The notes under the pieces were generated by a model. The model ran no database searches and was not told the DNA's origin. It saw only the letters and a list, made by a program, of their open reading frames with translations. Source: Parvibaculum sp. (GTDB taxonomy: Bacteria; Pseudomonadota; Alphaproteobacteria; Parvibaculales; Parvibaculaceae). Taken from it: DNA of 64,000 nucleotides. Location of the stretch: contig NZ_JAHBYN010000001.1 in assembly GCF_019635935.1 (NCBI RefSeq), positions 3,501,532 to 3,565,531 on the forward strand, read 5' to 3'. Below, piece by piece: positions 17,971 through 26,758 of the stretch; position 1 is the first letter of the stretch, and every line of letters begins with the position of its first letter. The position numbers and the translations under genes were made by a program.

Positions 17971-19089
17971 ATGACCGAACTACGCACATCCGAGCCGGCG
18001 CCACTGAGCGATCTGGATGTTGGGGGCACCGCGACGCGCAGCGCCCGGCGCGGTCCGCTGTCCGTTGTCGACCGTCTTCTCGGCCGCATGTCGATCTTCG
18101 TCACGACGGCGCTGCTGACGGGCATCGCTGTCATCATCGCCGTCTCGCTCAACTGGGTGCTCGGCCAGATCGGTCTGCTCGAGTTCACCTGGCGCATCTT
18201 CACAGCGGCCACCGTTGTCACCATTCTCACCGGCGCGCCGATCATCATCTATTCGCAGTTCATTATCCGCGAGATGAAGTCGTCGCGCCGCATGCTGCGC
18301 AAGATGACAGAGCGTCTTGCATGGGCTTTCCACAATGCCGAGCGCGCCAACGAAGCGAAATCGCATTTCCTGGCGAACATGAGCCACGAGCTTCGCACGC
18401 CCCTGAATGCGATCATCGGTTTCTCCGACATCATGCGCAACGAGCGCTTCGGGCCGCTGAATAACGACCGCTATCGTGACTATGCCCGCGACGTCAATGA
18501 GAGCGGCATTCACCTGCTCGGCATCATAAACGAAATTCTGGACCTCGCGAAAATCGAGGCCGGCCACGCAACGATGGAGTCCGAGACCGAATTCGAGGTC
18601 GGCACGGTCATCGGGAGCGCCGAACGCATGGTGCGGCCGATGGCAGAGGCGCGCGGCGTGCGCCTGGTGGTCGACGCGAACAATTGCGATCTGCGTATTC
18701 ATGCGGTCGAACGCATGGTCCGTCAGGTGCTCATCAACGTGCTCTCGAACGCGGTCAAATTCACCGAAGCCGATGGGTTGGTAACTCTCTCGGCCGAATA
18801 CCGCCCGCATGGAAATTTCGTGATTTCAATTGCCGACACCGGCATCGGCATGTCGCCCGACGAAGTCAAGGTGGCACTGACACCCTTCGGACAGGCCGAC
18901 AACACCCTGACGCGCCAGCATGTCGGCACCGGCCTCGGACTGCCGCTCGCCAAGGCAATGATGGAGCTGCATGGTGGCAGGCTGATGGTGCGCAGCGAGA
19001 AGGGCTCCGGCACAGCGGTCGTCCTGGTTTTCCCGAATGCCTGCGTCATCGACGCGCCGTCGCCGGTCCGCACGGCCCGCGCCAGCTGA
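17971..19089 (+). CDS. membrane sensor histidine kinase (orphan)
   Basis: Two-component sensor kinase with 372 residues from the ATG at 17971; in-frame starts at 17890 and 17947 are possible. Two transmembrane helices lie near residues 40-65 and 75-95, with almost no periplasmic loop between them. The HisKA domain has the phospho-acceptor His139 in SHELRTPLN. HATPase_c follows with N-box NVLSNAVKFT, G1 DTGIGM and G2 GTGLGLPLAK. The tiny loop suggests sensing within the membrane or cytoplasm. No response regulator gene is nearby, so its partner is unknown. It converges on parE with a 6-bp gap. Confidence 0.9.
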   Translation: MTELRTSEPAPLSDLDVGGTATRSARRGPLSVVDRLLGRMSIFVTTALLTGIAVIIAVSLNWVLGQIGLLEFTWRIFTAATVVTILTGAPIIIYSQFIIREMKSSRRMLRKMTERLAWAFHNAERANEAKSHFLANMSHELRTPLNAIIGFSDIMRNERFGPLNNDRYRDYARDVNESGIHLLGIINEILDLAKIEAGHATMESETEFEVGTVIGSAERMVRPMAEARGVRLVVDANNCDLRIHAVERMVRQVLINVLSNAVKFTEADGLVTLSAEYRPHGNFVISIADTGIGMSPDEVKVALTPFGQADNTLTRQHVGTGLGLPLAKAMMELHGGRLMVRSEKGSGTAVVLVFPNACVIDAPSPVRTARAS

Positions 19090-19095
19090 CCCTCG

Positions 19096-21141
19096 TTAGA
19101 TATCGAGATCGCGTGCGAAGGCGGCGTGCTCCTGAATGAACTGGAAACGCAGCTCCGGCTTGCCGCCCATCAGCCGTTCGATGGCGATGCCGGTTTCCTT
19201 CGCTTCGTCGGCGGGTACAACGACGCGCAACAGCGTGCGTTTGCCGCGCGCCATCGTCGTTTCCTTCAGTTGCGCGGGCATCATTTCACCGAGCCCCTTG
19301 AAACGGCTGACCTCGACCTTGCCCTTGCCGGAAAATTCCTTTTCCAGAAGTTCGTCCTTGTGTACGTCGTCGCGCGCATAAAGCGTCTTGCCGCCCTGCG
19401 TCAGCTTGTAGAGCGGCGGCGCGGCCATGTAGAGATGGCCCTGCCGGATGAGATCGGGAAGTTCGCGATAAAAGAACGTAATCAGCAGCGAAGCAATATG
19501 CGCCCCGTCGACATCGGCGTCGGTCATGATGATGACCTTGTCATAGCGCAGATCGGCCTCGCGGTAATGCGAACCGGTGCGCACGCCGAGCGCTTGAATG
19601 AGATCGGAAATCTGCTGATTCTGGGCCAGCTTCGCGCCGCTGGCGCTGGCGACGTTGAGGATTTTGCCCCGGAGCGGCAAAATTGCCTGTGAAGCGCGGT
19701 CGCGCGCCTGCTTGGCCGATCCGCCGGCGCTGTCGCCCTCGACGATGAAAATTTCCGAACCGTCCGCCGCCGACTGGCTGCAATCGGCGAGCTTGCCCGG
19801 CAGCCGTAGCTTCCGTGTCGCACTCTTGCGTGCCACGTCTTTCTCCTGCCGTCGCCGCAGTCTTTCGTCGGCGCGGTCGATCACCCAGTCGAGCAGCTTG
19901 TTGGCTTGCAGCGGCGCTGCGGTCAGCCAGTGATCGAAATGGTCGCCGATGGCTTTCTCGACCAGCCGCTGCGCTTCGGGGCTCGACAGCTTTTCCTTGG
20001 TCTGCCCCTGAAATTCCGGCTCGCGGATGAAAACCGAAAGCATGGCGCCCGCCGTGCCGAGCACGTCGTCGGCTTGAATCTGCCCGGCCTTTCGATTGCC
20101 CACCATGTCGCCATAGGCCTTGAGGCCTTTGACCAGCGCCGCGCGCAAGCCCGCCTCATGGGTGCCGCCCTCGGTCGTCGGCACGGTATTGCAATAGGAA
20201 TGCAGAAATCCGTCGCCGCCGCCAAACCACGAAATTGCCCATTCGACCGAACCATGGCTGCCGGCTTTCGAAACCTTGCCGGTAAAGGCGTCGGCCGTCA
20301 CCGTGTCGTAGCCGTTGAGCGATGCCCTGAGGTAGTCGACCAGGCCGCCCGGGAAATGCAGAACCTCGCTTTGCGGCGTGTCGTCGCCGATCAGCGACGC
20401 CGCACAGGTCCAGCGGATCTCGACCCCACCGAAGAGATAGGCCTTCGAGCGCGCCATCTTGTAGAGACGCTTGGGAATGAACCGCGCGCCCTTGCCGAAT
20501 ATCTCGGGATCGGGGTGGAAGGTGATGCGCGTGCCGCGCCGGTTGTGCACGCGGCCCTTGTCGGCGAGCTTGCCCGTCGGCGCGCCGCGCACATAGGACT
20601 GGGTGTAAAGCGTCTGATCGCGCGCCACCTCGACCTCGAACCGGTCCGACAGCGCATTGACCACCGACACGCCGACGCCGTGCAATCCGCCCGATGTCTC
20701 ATAGGCCTTGCCGCCGAACTTGCCGCCCGAATGCAGTGTCGTCAGGATCACTTCCAGCGCCGACTTGTTCTTGAATTTCGGGTGCGGATCGACGGGGATG
20801 CCGCGCCCGTTGTCGGCCACCGTCAGGCTGCCATCCTCGTCGAACGTCACCTCGATCCAGTTGGCGTGCCCCGCGACCGCCTCGTCCATCGAGTTGTCGA
20901 GCACTTCGGCAAAGAGGTGATGCAGCGCTTTCTCGTCGGTGCCGCCGATATACATGCCCGGCCGCCGGCGCACGGGCTCGAGCCCCTCCAGCACCTCGAT
21001 GTCCTTGGCCGAATAGGTCCCGTCGCCCTTCGTCGCCTTCGTGGACGCGGGCTTTCCGGCCTTCGCGGCGGCATTGGGGCTCGCGGCGATGGAAAAGAGA
21101 TCATCGGTATCGGCTGGTTTGCGCGTCTTGGGGGCGGCCAT
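19096..21141 (-). CDS. parE: DNA topoisomerase IV subunit B
   Basis: ATPase subunit of topoisomerase IV, which decatenates sister chromosomes. The 681-residue length and the absence of the long insert of GyrB point to ParE. The N-terminal 45 residues are a basic, Ala/Lys-rich extension. The GHKL ATPase domain has EVLDNSMDEA, DNGRGIP and SGGLHGVGVSVVN. The TOPRIM domain has EGDSAGGSAKQARDR and DADVDGAHI. The gyrase-type C-terminal end includes RFKGLGEM and a closing DLDI. Drug-target residues look normal; I saw no resistance-type change that I could assign. Confidence 0.95.
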   Translation of the reverse strand: MAAPKTRKPADTDDLFSIAASPNAAAKAGKPASTKATKGDGTYSAKDIEVLEGLEPVRRRPGMYIGGTDEKALHHLFAEVLDNSMDEAVAGHANWIEVTFDEDGSLTVADNGRGIPVDPHPKFKNKSALEVILTTLHSGGKFGGKAYETSGGLHGVGVSVVNALSDRFEVEVARDQTLYTQSYVRGAPTGKLADKGRVHNRRGTRITFHPDPEIFGKGARFIPKRLYKMARSKAYLFGGVEIRWTCAASLIGDDTPQSEVLHFPGGLVDYLRASLNGYDTVTADAFTGKVSKAGSHGSVEWAISWFGGGDGFLHSYCNTVPTTEGGTHEAGLRAALVKGLKAYGDMVGNRKAGQIQADDVLGTAGAMLSVFIREPEFQGQTKEKLSSPEAQRLVEKAIGDHFDHWLTAAPLQANKLLDWVIDRADERLRRRQEKDVARKSATRKLRLPGKLADCSQSAADGSEIFIVEGDSAGGSAKQARDRASQAILPLRGKILNVASASGAKLAQNQQISDLIQALGVRTGSHYREADLRYDKVIIMTDADVDGAHIASLLITFFYRELPDLIRQGHLYMAAPPLYKLTQGGKTLYARDDVHKDELLEKEFSGKGKVEVSRFKGLGEMMPAQLKETTMARGKRTLLRVVVPADEAKETGIAIERLMGGKPELRFQFIQEHAAFARDLDI

Positions 21142-21293
21142 GCACTCGAACTTTATGTGAGAGAATCAATCGGGATTGTAGGGCGGGGCGTCGATGCGCG
21201 CCATGCCGTCGGCTTCCTTATCGCTCCTCGAAGCAGCTTGCCCGTGTGCCTGAATATGCGACAGTCGGGCATCGCGTAATTCGGGAGAAAACG

Positions 21294-22595
21294 ATGTCCG
21301 CCACCATATCTTCGCCATTGACGCTGCCTTGCGGCGCCACATTGAAAAACCGCATCGCCAAGGGCGCCATGACCGAGGGGCTGGGCGATGCGCAGAACCG
21401 CGCGACGGAGGCTCATGTCCGTCTCTATCGCCGTTGGGCCGCGGGCGGGGCAGGGATGCTTTTGACCGGCAACGTTCAGGTCGACCGCCGCTACATGGAG
21501 CGCCCCGGCAATGTGGCGATCGACGGGCCCCAATCGAACGAAGCGATCGCGGCGCTGCGCAACTACGCGAAGGCGGGCACGGAAAACGACACGCATCTTT
21601 GGATGCAGATTTCCCATGCCGGTCGCCAGACCCCGGCCTCGGTCAACAAGGAGCCGGTCGCACCGTCGGCAAAGCCGCTTGAAATGCCGGGCGCGCAGTT
21701 TGGCGATCCGCGCGCCATGACCGGCGCCGAAATCGAGGATGCGATCCGCCGCTTCGCTCATGTTGCCGCCGTCGCCCGCGACACCGGCTTCACCGGCGTC
21801 CAGATCCATGGCGCGCATGGCTATCTGATTTCGGAGTTTCTCTCGCCCGACGTCAACAGCCGCACCGACGAATGGGGCGGCAGTCTCGAAAATCGCGCGC
21901 GGCTTCTGCTTGAAATCGTCCGCGCGGTGCGCAAGGCGGTCGGCCCTGACTTTCCGGTCTCGGTGAAGCTGAATTCCGCCGATTTCCAGCGCGGCGGCTT
22001 CTCCCACGAAGATGCGATCCGGGTTGCCGCCTGGCTCGACGCCGAAGGCCTCGATCTCCTTGAAATCTCCGGCGGCACTTATGAGCAGCCGCGTCTTGTC
22101 GGCCTCGACGACCTGACGTTGCATCCCGAGAAGTCCGAGCCGCGCCGCGAAAGCACCATTGCCCGCGAAGCCTATTTCCTCGAATACGCCAAGGACATCC
22201 GCGCCGCGGTGAAAATGCCGTTGATGGTGACGGGCGGCTTTCGCACCGCCGCCGGCATGAACGCGGCGCTGGCGAGCGGCACCATGGACGTGGTCGGCAT
22301 CGCGCGCCCGCTCTGCGTCGATACGGCCATCCCCGCAAAGCTCCTGTCGGGCGCGGCAGCGGAAACGCCGGCCTACGAAAAAACGCTGCGCATCGGACCC
22401 GGCATTCTCGGTCCCCACAGCCGCTTCAATCTGGTCAAGGCATTGAACGGCTGGGGCCAGCAGGGCTGGTTCTGCCTTCAACTCCTGCGCATGGGCGCCG
22501 GTCAGGAGCCCGATCCGCGCATGGGTGTCTTCTCGGCCTTCCGCAACTACGCAAAGAACGAGGCACGGACGGCGGCGGCCTTGCAGCGCCCCTGA
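21294..22595 (+). CDS. NADH:flavin oxidoreductase (old yellow enzyme family)
   Basis: FMN-dependent oxidoreductase with a TIM-barrel fold that typically reduces activated C=C bonds. The ATG at 21294 has GGGAG 6 bases upstream, giving 433 residues. Recognisable parts are LKNRIAKGAM at the start, WMQISHAGRQTP, the FMN/substrate His pair region IHGAHGYLISEFLSP (near 175-190), and NSRTDEWGGSLENR. The C-terminal MVTGGFRTAAGM and DVVGIARPLC bind the FMN phosphate. It lacks the extra Fe-S/FAD domains of 2,4-dienoyl-CoA reductase. It is followed within 17 bp by the metallo-hydrolase gene, likely one transcript. Confidence 0.92.
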   Translation: MSATISSPLTLPCGATLKNRIAKGAMTEGLGDAQNRATEAHVRLYRRWAAGGAGMLLTGNVQVDRRYMERPGNVAIDGPQSNEAIAALRNYAKAGTENDTHLWMQISHAGRQTPASVNKEPVAPSAKPLEMPGAQFGDPRAMTGAEIEDAIRRFAHVAAVARDTGFTGVQIHGAHGYLISEFLSPDVNSRTDEWGGSLENRARLLLEIVRAVRKAVGPDFPVSVKLNSADFQRGGFSHEDAIRVAAWLDAEGLDLLEISGGTYEQPRLVGLDDLTLHPEKSEPRRESTIAREAYFLEYAKDIRAAVKMPLMVTGGFRTAAGMNAALASGTMDVVGIARPLCVDTAIPAKLLSGAAAETPAYEKTLRIGPGILGPHSRFNLVKALNGWGQQGWFCLQLLRMGAGQEPDPRMGVFSAFRNYAKNEARTAAALQRP

Positions 22596-22612
22596 GCGGC
22601 GAAGGAGCGAGC

Positions 22613-23380
22613 GTGAAAATAGCGGATCGATGGTTCGAACGGCAGCAGATGGACGATGGCGTCACGCTGCTCTTCGAGCCGCATGTCAATCCCTTCATCC
22701 GCTGCAACATCTGGTTCGTGCGCGGCCGCGACCGCGACCTGGTGATCGACACCGGCACCGGCGTCTGCTCCTTGGCCGCCGAAATCGCCGGCCTCACCGG
22801 CAAGCCGCTGGTCGCCGTCGCGACCCATATCCACTACGACCATGTCGGTTCGCTGCACGAATTCGAGAACCGCTTGATGCATCCTGCCGAAGCGCCGTTG
22901 ATGGAGCACGACGCCGAATTCGCAGCGCTATCCGCCGCCGCCTTCCCTGAAGACATCCGCGAGGCGCTTGCCGGTTATGGCCTCGGTCGCGACGAAGTGC
23001 TGATCGACGCGCTGCCGCATGAAGGCTACGACATCGCTTCCTACGGCATCGTGCCGACGCGCGCCACCGGACTGATCGGGGAGGGCGACGCCGTCGATCT
23101 CGGCGACCGTCGCTTTTCGGTCATGCATTTGCCCGGTCACTCGCCGGGCTCGGTTGGCTTGTGGGAAGAAAAAACGCAAACGCTCTTTTCGGGCGATGCG
23201 ATCTATGACGGTCCGCTGCTCGATGAATTGCCGGGATCCGACATCGCCGCCTATGTGAAAACAATCCGCCGCCTGCGCGACATGAGCCCCCGCATCGTTC
23301 ATGGCGGCCACGATCCGAGCTTCGACGGCGCCCGCCTCGTCGAACTCTGCGACGACTATCTGGCGCGGCGCGGCGACTGA
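22613..23380 (+). CDS. metallo-beta-lactamase-fold hydrolase
   Basis: A 255-residue cytoplasmic hydrolase starting at GTG 22613, with AAGGAG 5 bases upstream. The dinuclear zinc motif is THIHYDHVGS (residues 71-80, HxHxDH form), followed by metal ligands in HLPGHSPGS, the bridging Asp in FSGDAIYD, and a final HGGHDPS. This is the general glyoxalase-II-like hydrolase branch rather than a beta-lactamase; the substrate cannot be inferred. Its last 25 bases overlap the 3' end of the convergent AAA ATPase gene. Confidence 0.9.
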   Translation: MKIADRWFERQQMDDGVTLLFEPHVNPFIRCNIWFVRGRDRDLVIDTGTGVCSLAAEIAGLTGKPLVAVATHIHYDHVGSLHEFENRLMHPAEAPLMEHDAEFAALSAAAFPEDIREALAGYGLGRDEVLIDALPHEGYDIASYGIVPTRATGLIGEGDAVDLGDRRFSVMHLPGHSPGSVGLWEEKTQTLFSGDAIYDGPLLDELPGSDIAAYVKTIRRLRDMSPRIVHGGHDPSFDGARLVELCDDYLARRGD

Positions 23381-23925
23381 ACGTCGATCCGCGCCAGCAC
23401 AAAGCTCACACGCGCCTCGACACAGTCCCTCGGCAACTCCACAAGCACGTACCCGGCCTCGCGATAGGTAATCCGAATAGCGTCATGTGTCGCCACCGCC
23501 TCTGCGAAATCCTGTTTGCGCTCGGCGTCATTTTCGTAAATCTCGGCCCAGGGCGGCGCGATGAAAACCGTTCCGTTGTAGCGGTAGCGCGCCACCGCTT
23601 CCTCGATATGAGGCGGTATTTCGGCGTCGATCAGCCGGCTGTAGCCGATGAGATCGGGCAGACCGCGGTCGAAAAAGACAGGTTGCGCTGTGCCCATCTC
23701 CGCCTCGTAAGTGTCGATCGCATGCGCAAGCATCAGTGCGCGAAAGGCAAGGCGGTCGCCTGCATGAGTCGCGTTGCCGCCGGTCTGCGTCTGCTCGCGA
23801 ATGATCCTGCGGCCCGCCTCTTCGACGCAACGAAAGCCGCGACCCGCCAGTGCTTCGATCAGCTTCGTCTTTCCCGCACCGGGACCGCCCGTAACGATGT
23901 GAAAATTTGGTTGTTCAATTTTCAG
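23356..23925 (-). CDS. small AAA ATPase/kinase-like protein (AAA_28 family)
   Basis: P-loop protein of about 189 residues: the beta-strand FHIVTGGPGAGKTKLIEAL contains Walker A (residues 14-20), and VFFDRGLPDLIGY is the Walker B-like/lid region typical of AAA_28 (NadR/Ttd14-like nucleotide kinases). The start is unusual. No in-frame ATG lies just upstream of the conserved region, and the best candidate is a CTG at 23925 preceded by AGGGGG with 7-base spacing. TTG and GTG codons further up are alternatives, and the nearest in-frame ATG (24138) would add about 70 unconserved residues. The substrate is unknown. It overlaps the convergent hydrolase gene by 25 bp. Confidence 0.75.
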   Translation of the reverse strand: MKIEQPNFHIVTGGPGAGKTKLIEALAGRGFRCVEEAGRRIIREQTQTGGNATHAGDRLAFRALMLAHAIDTYEAEMGTAQPVFFDRGLPDLIGYSRLIDAEIPPHIEEAVARYRYNGTVFIAPPWAEIYENDAERKQDFAEAVATHDAIRITYREAGYVLVELPRDCVEARVSFVLARIDVQSPRRAR

Positions 23926-24209
23926 CTTTAGTCCCCCTGCGTGACGAAACGGCAAGTCGCAACGGCGCAACCTTGCAGGCTGCACACGACATTGACGACG
24001 GCATGTTGATTGTGAAGCGGTGAATTCGGTCGAAGAGGATGGGAGATGCCATACGGCGCAACCCCGCTCCAGCGGAAGCCCCGGATTTTCCTGTCGGGCG
24101 TTCCCTCGCGGGGTTGCTTTTGGATGTGCTACTCGCACTCGCCCGCACTATAAAGCCGGGCTTATCTCCGTGCCTTCTGCCCGCGCGCTCAATTAGCGTC
24201 ACGCTGGCG
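23926..24209. other. noncoding stretch upstream of the AAA ATPase gene
   Basis: Between the ATPase start and the small ORF locus there is no supported gene. A 10-bp perfect inverted repeat, GCAACCCCGC at 24058-24067 and GCGGGGTTGC at 24108-24117, encloses 40 bases with short internal hairpins, and TTTT follows on the plus strand. It may be a structured leader or a weak plus-strand terminator. Confidence 0.4.
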
Positions 24210-24308
24210 TCAGTGTTTATCCGCGCTTTTCCCTTGGCCTAAACGGTTTACCGACCGGTCACGCATGAGAACAGCGTCGGGTCTTGGCAGAGGATCGTGG
24301 TCGTCCAT
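24210..24308 (-). CDS. possible 32-residue small ORF, same frame as the leader ORF upstream
   Basis: Begins with ATG at 24308, four bases after the TAA of the 10-codon ORF, and in exactly the same frame. It encodes a hydrophilic peptide starting MDDHDPLPRPDAVLM and ending with TGA at 24210-24212. It has no Shine-Dalgarno of its own, so it would be made only by reinitiation or stop-codon readthrough. With the upstream segment it would form a 44-residue protein interrupted by a single in-frame TAA. No known family is recognised, and it may be a degraded small gene. Confidence 0.3.
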   Translation of the reverse strand: MDDHDPLPRPDAVLMRDRSVNRLGQGKSADKH

Positions 24309-24311
24309 TCT

Positions 24312-24344
24312 TTACAGGGATTCTGCCTGCGTCGGTGGAGCCAT
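24312..24344 (-). CDS. 10-codon leader-like ORF with a perfect Shine-Dalgarno
   Basis: Encodes MAPPTQAESL and then TAA. AAGGAGG (24353-24359 on the minus strand) is 8 bases upstream of the ATG, one of the best ribosome binding sites in the window. A sigma-70 promoter lies directly before it. It is downstream of the glnA terminator and about 390 bp upstream of the AAA ATPase gene on the same strand. It could be a leader peptide, or the start of a small gene broken by a stop codon. Confidence 0.4.
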   Translation of the reverse strand: MAPPTQAESL

Positions 24345-24373
24345 CTTCAAAACCTCCTTCGTGAGACATAAAA

Positions 24374-24403
24374 ATGCTACGCCCCAATCCGCAAAAAGGT
24401 CAA
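24374..24403 (-). promoter_or_regulatory. candidate sigma-70 promoter for the small ORF locus
   Basis: On the minus strand TTGACC (24403-24398) and TAGCAT (24379-24374) are 18 bp apart. Transcription would start near 24367, only a few bases before the AAGGAGG ribosome binding site. Confidence 0.5.
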
Positions 24404-24504
24404 GGGAAATAAGGGTCTCTGGCGCGATTCATTGAGTCAGGAAAGCTGACCGATTTGTCGAATCTAAAAATCGGTAGACGGATTACTCTGCGACGCTACA
24501 AACG

Positions 24505-24531
24505 AAAAAGGCCGGAGCTTTCGCTCCGGCC
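24505..24531 (-). terminator. Rho-independent terminator of glnA
   Basis: On the minus strand GGCCGGAGC, loop GAAA, GCTCCGGCC, then TTTTTCGTTT. It lies 25 bp past the glnA stop codon. The reverse orientation has a short CTTTCG tail, so activity for plus-strand transcription is also possible. Confidence 0.85.
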
Positions 24532-24555
24532 TTTCGTTCGCTCGAACCCGATGGG

Positions 24556-25962
24556 TCAGACCGAGTAGTACATGTCGTACTCGACCGGATGCGGGGTCAT
24601 TTCGTAACGCATGCACTCTTCCCACTTCAGTTCCAGATAGGCGTCGATCTGTTCGTCGGAGAACACATTGCCCTTGGTCAGGAACTTGCGGTCGGAATCG
24701 ACCGCCGTCAGCGCCTCGCGGAGCGAGCCGGAAACGGTCGGAATGTTCTTCAGTTCCGCCGGCGGCAGGTCGTAGAGGTTCTTGTCCATCGGCCCGCCCG
24801 GATCGATCTTGTTTTCGATGCCGTCGAGACCGGCCATCAGCATCGCCGCGAAGGCGAGATACGGGTTGGCCGTCGGATCGGGGAAACGGATTTCGATACG
24901 CTTCGACTTCGGCGACGTGCCGTGCGGGATGCGGCAGGAGGCCGAACGGTTGCGCGCCGAATAGGCGAGCAGCACCGGCGCCTCATAGCCCGGTACCAGC
25001 CGCTTGTAGCTGTTGGTCGACGGGTTGGTGAAGGCGTTGAGCGCCTTGGCATGCTTCAGGATGCCACCGATATACCAGAGGCATTCCTGGCTGAGGTCGG
25101 CATATTTGTTGCCGGCGAAGAGCGGCTTGCCATCCTTCCAGATCGACTGGTGGCAATGCATGCCCGAGCCGTTGTCGCCAAACACCGGCTTCGGCATGAA
25201 CGTCGCCGTCTTGCCGAAGGCCTGCGCCACATTGTGGATCACATACTTGTAGATCTGCATGTGGTCGGCGGCGGTGGTGAGCGTCTGGAACTTGGTGCCG
25301 AGCTCGTGCTGCGCGGCGGCGACTTCATGGTGATGCTTTTCGATCTTGACGCCCATCTCTTCCATGACCGTCAGCATTTCGCCGCGAAGATCCTGGCACG
25401 AGTCGATCGGATTAGCCGGGAAATAGCCGCCTTTGGTGCGCGGACGGTGGCCGAGATTGCCGGTCTCGTAGTGGGTGTCGGTATTGGTCGGCAGCTCGAC
25501 CGAATCGACTTCGAAGCCGGTCTTGTAGGGCGAAGTCGAAAACTTGACGTCGTCGAAGATGAAGAATTCGGCTTCCGGTCCGAACACGATCGTATCGCCG
25601 ATGCCGGTCGACTTGAGATAGGCCTCGGCCAGCTTCGCCGTGCCGCGCGGGTCGCGGCTGTAGGCCTCGCCGGTGGACGGTTCCATGATGTCGCAGAACA
25701 CGGCCAGCGTCGTCTGAGCATAGAACGGGTCGATTGTCGCCGTTGCCGTATCGGGCAGCAGCACCATGTCGGACTCGTTGATCGCCTTCCAGCCGGCAAT
25801 GGACGAACCGTCGAACATCGTGCCTTCGGCCCAGAAGTCGTCGTCGCAGAAGCCGATGTCGAATGTGACGTGCTGCATCTTGCCGCGCGGGTCGGTGAAG
25901 CGCAGGTCGATGTACTTGACGTCCTTTTCCTTGATGATCTGCTGAATAGGTTTGCCGGCCAT
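24556..25962 (-). CDS. glnA: glutamine synthetase, type I
   Basis: Condenses ammonium and glutamate to glutamine with ATP; forms a dodecamer in the cytoplasm. The 468-residue protein has FDGSSIAGW, the metal-ligand region FGPEAEFF, the ATP-site stretch [19 protein letters not shown], and the [13 protein letters not shown] segment. The adenylylation tyrosine is in KNLYDLPP, so activity control by GlnE is expected. It lies 132 bp downstream of glnB on the same strand. Reading through from the glnB promoter is likely, with possible additional control in that gap. Confidence 0.98.
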   Translation of the reverse strand: MAGKPIQQIIKEKDVKYIDLRFTDPRGKMQHVTFDIGFCDDDFWAEGTMFDGSSIAGWKAINESDMVLLPDTATATIDPFYAQTTLAVFCDIMEPSTGEAYSRDPRGTAKLAEAYLKSTGIGDTIVFGPEAEFFIFDDVKFSTSPYKTGFEVDSVELPTNTDTHYETGNLGHRPRTKGGYFPANPIDSCQDLRGEMLTVMEEMGVKIEKHHHEVAAAQHELGTKFQTLTTAADHMQIYKYVIHNVAQAFGKTATFMPKPVFGDNGSGMHCHQSIWKDGKPLFAGNKYADLSQECLWYIGGILKHAKALNAFTNPSTNSYKRLVPGYEAPVLLAYSARNRSASCRIPHGTSPKSKRIEIRFPDPTANPYLAFAAMLMAGLDGIENKIDPGGPMDKNLYDLPPAELKNIPTVSGSLREALTAVDSDRKFLTKGNVFSDEQIDAYLELKWEECMRYEMTPHPVEYDMYYSV

Positions 25963-26094
25963 TTGATCCTCTTTTCCCTGTTGTCCTTTAGGGGTTCGTG
26001 CGTCGGGCGCGCGCCCTCTTGCGAAAATCGCGCGCGAGCCTTGCGGTCCGCGGCGCGTCTTGGTCGTCTGCTAGGTGTCGGTCAATTCGTCCCC

Positions 26095-26758
<664 letters not shown>

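Noticed and set aside
24267..24437. 56-codon plus-strand frame opposite the small minus-strand ORFs
   Set aside because: No plus-strand promoter or ribosome binding site; the minus strand has both, so the plus frame is judged incidental.
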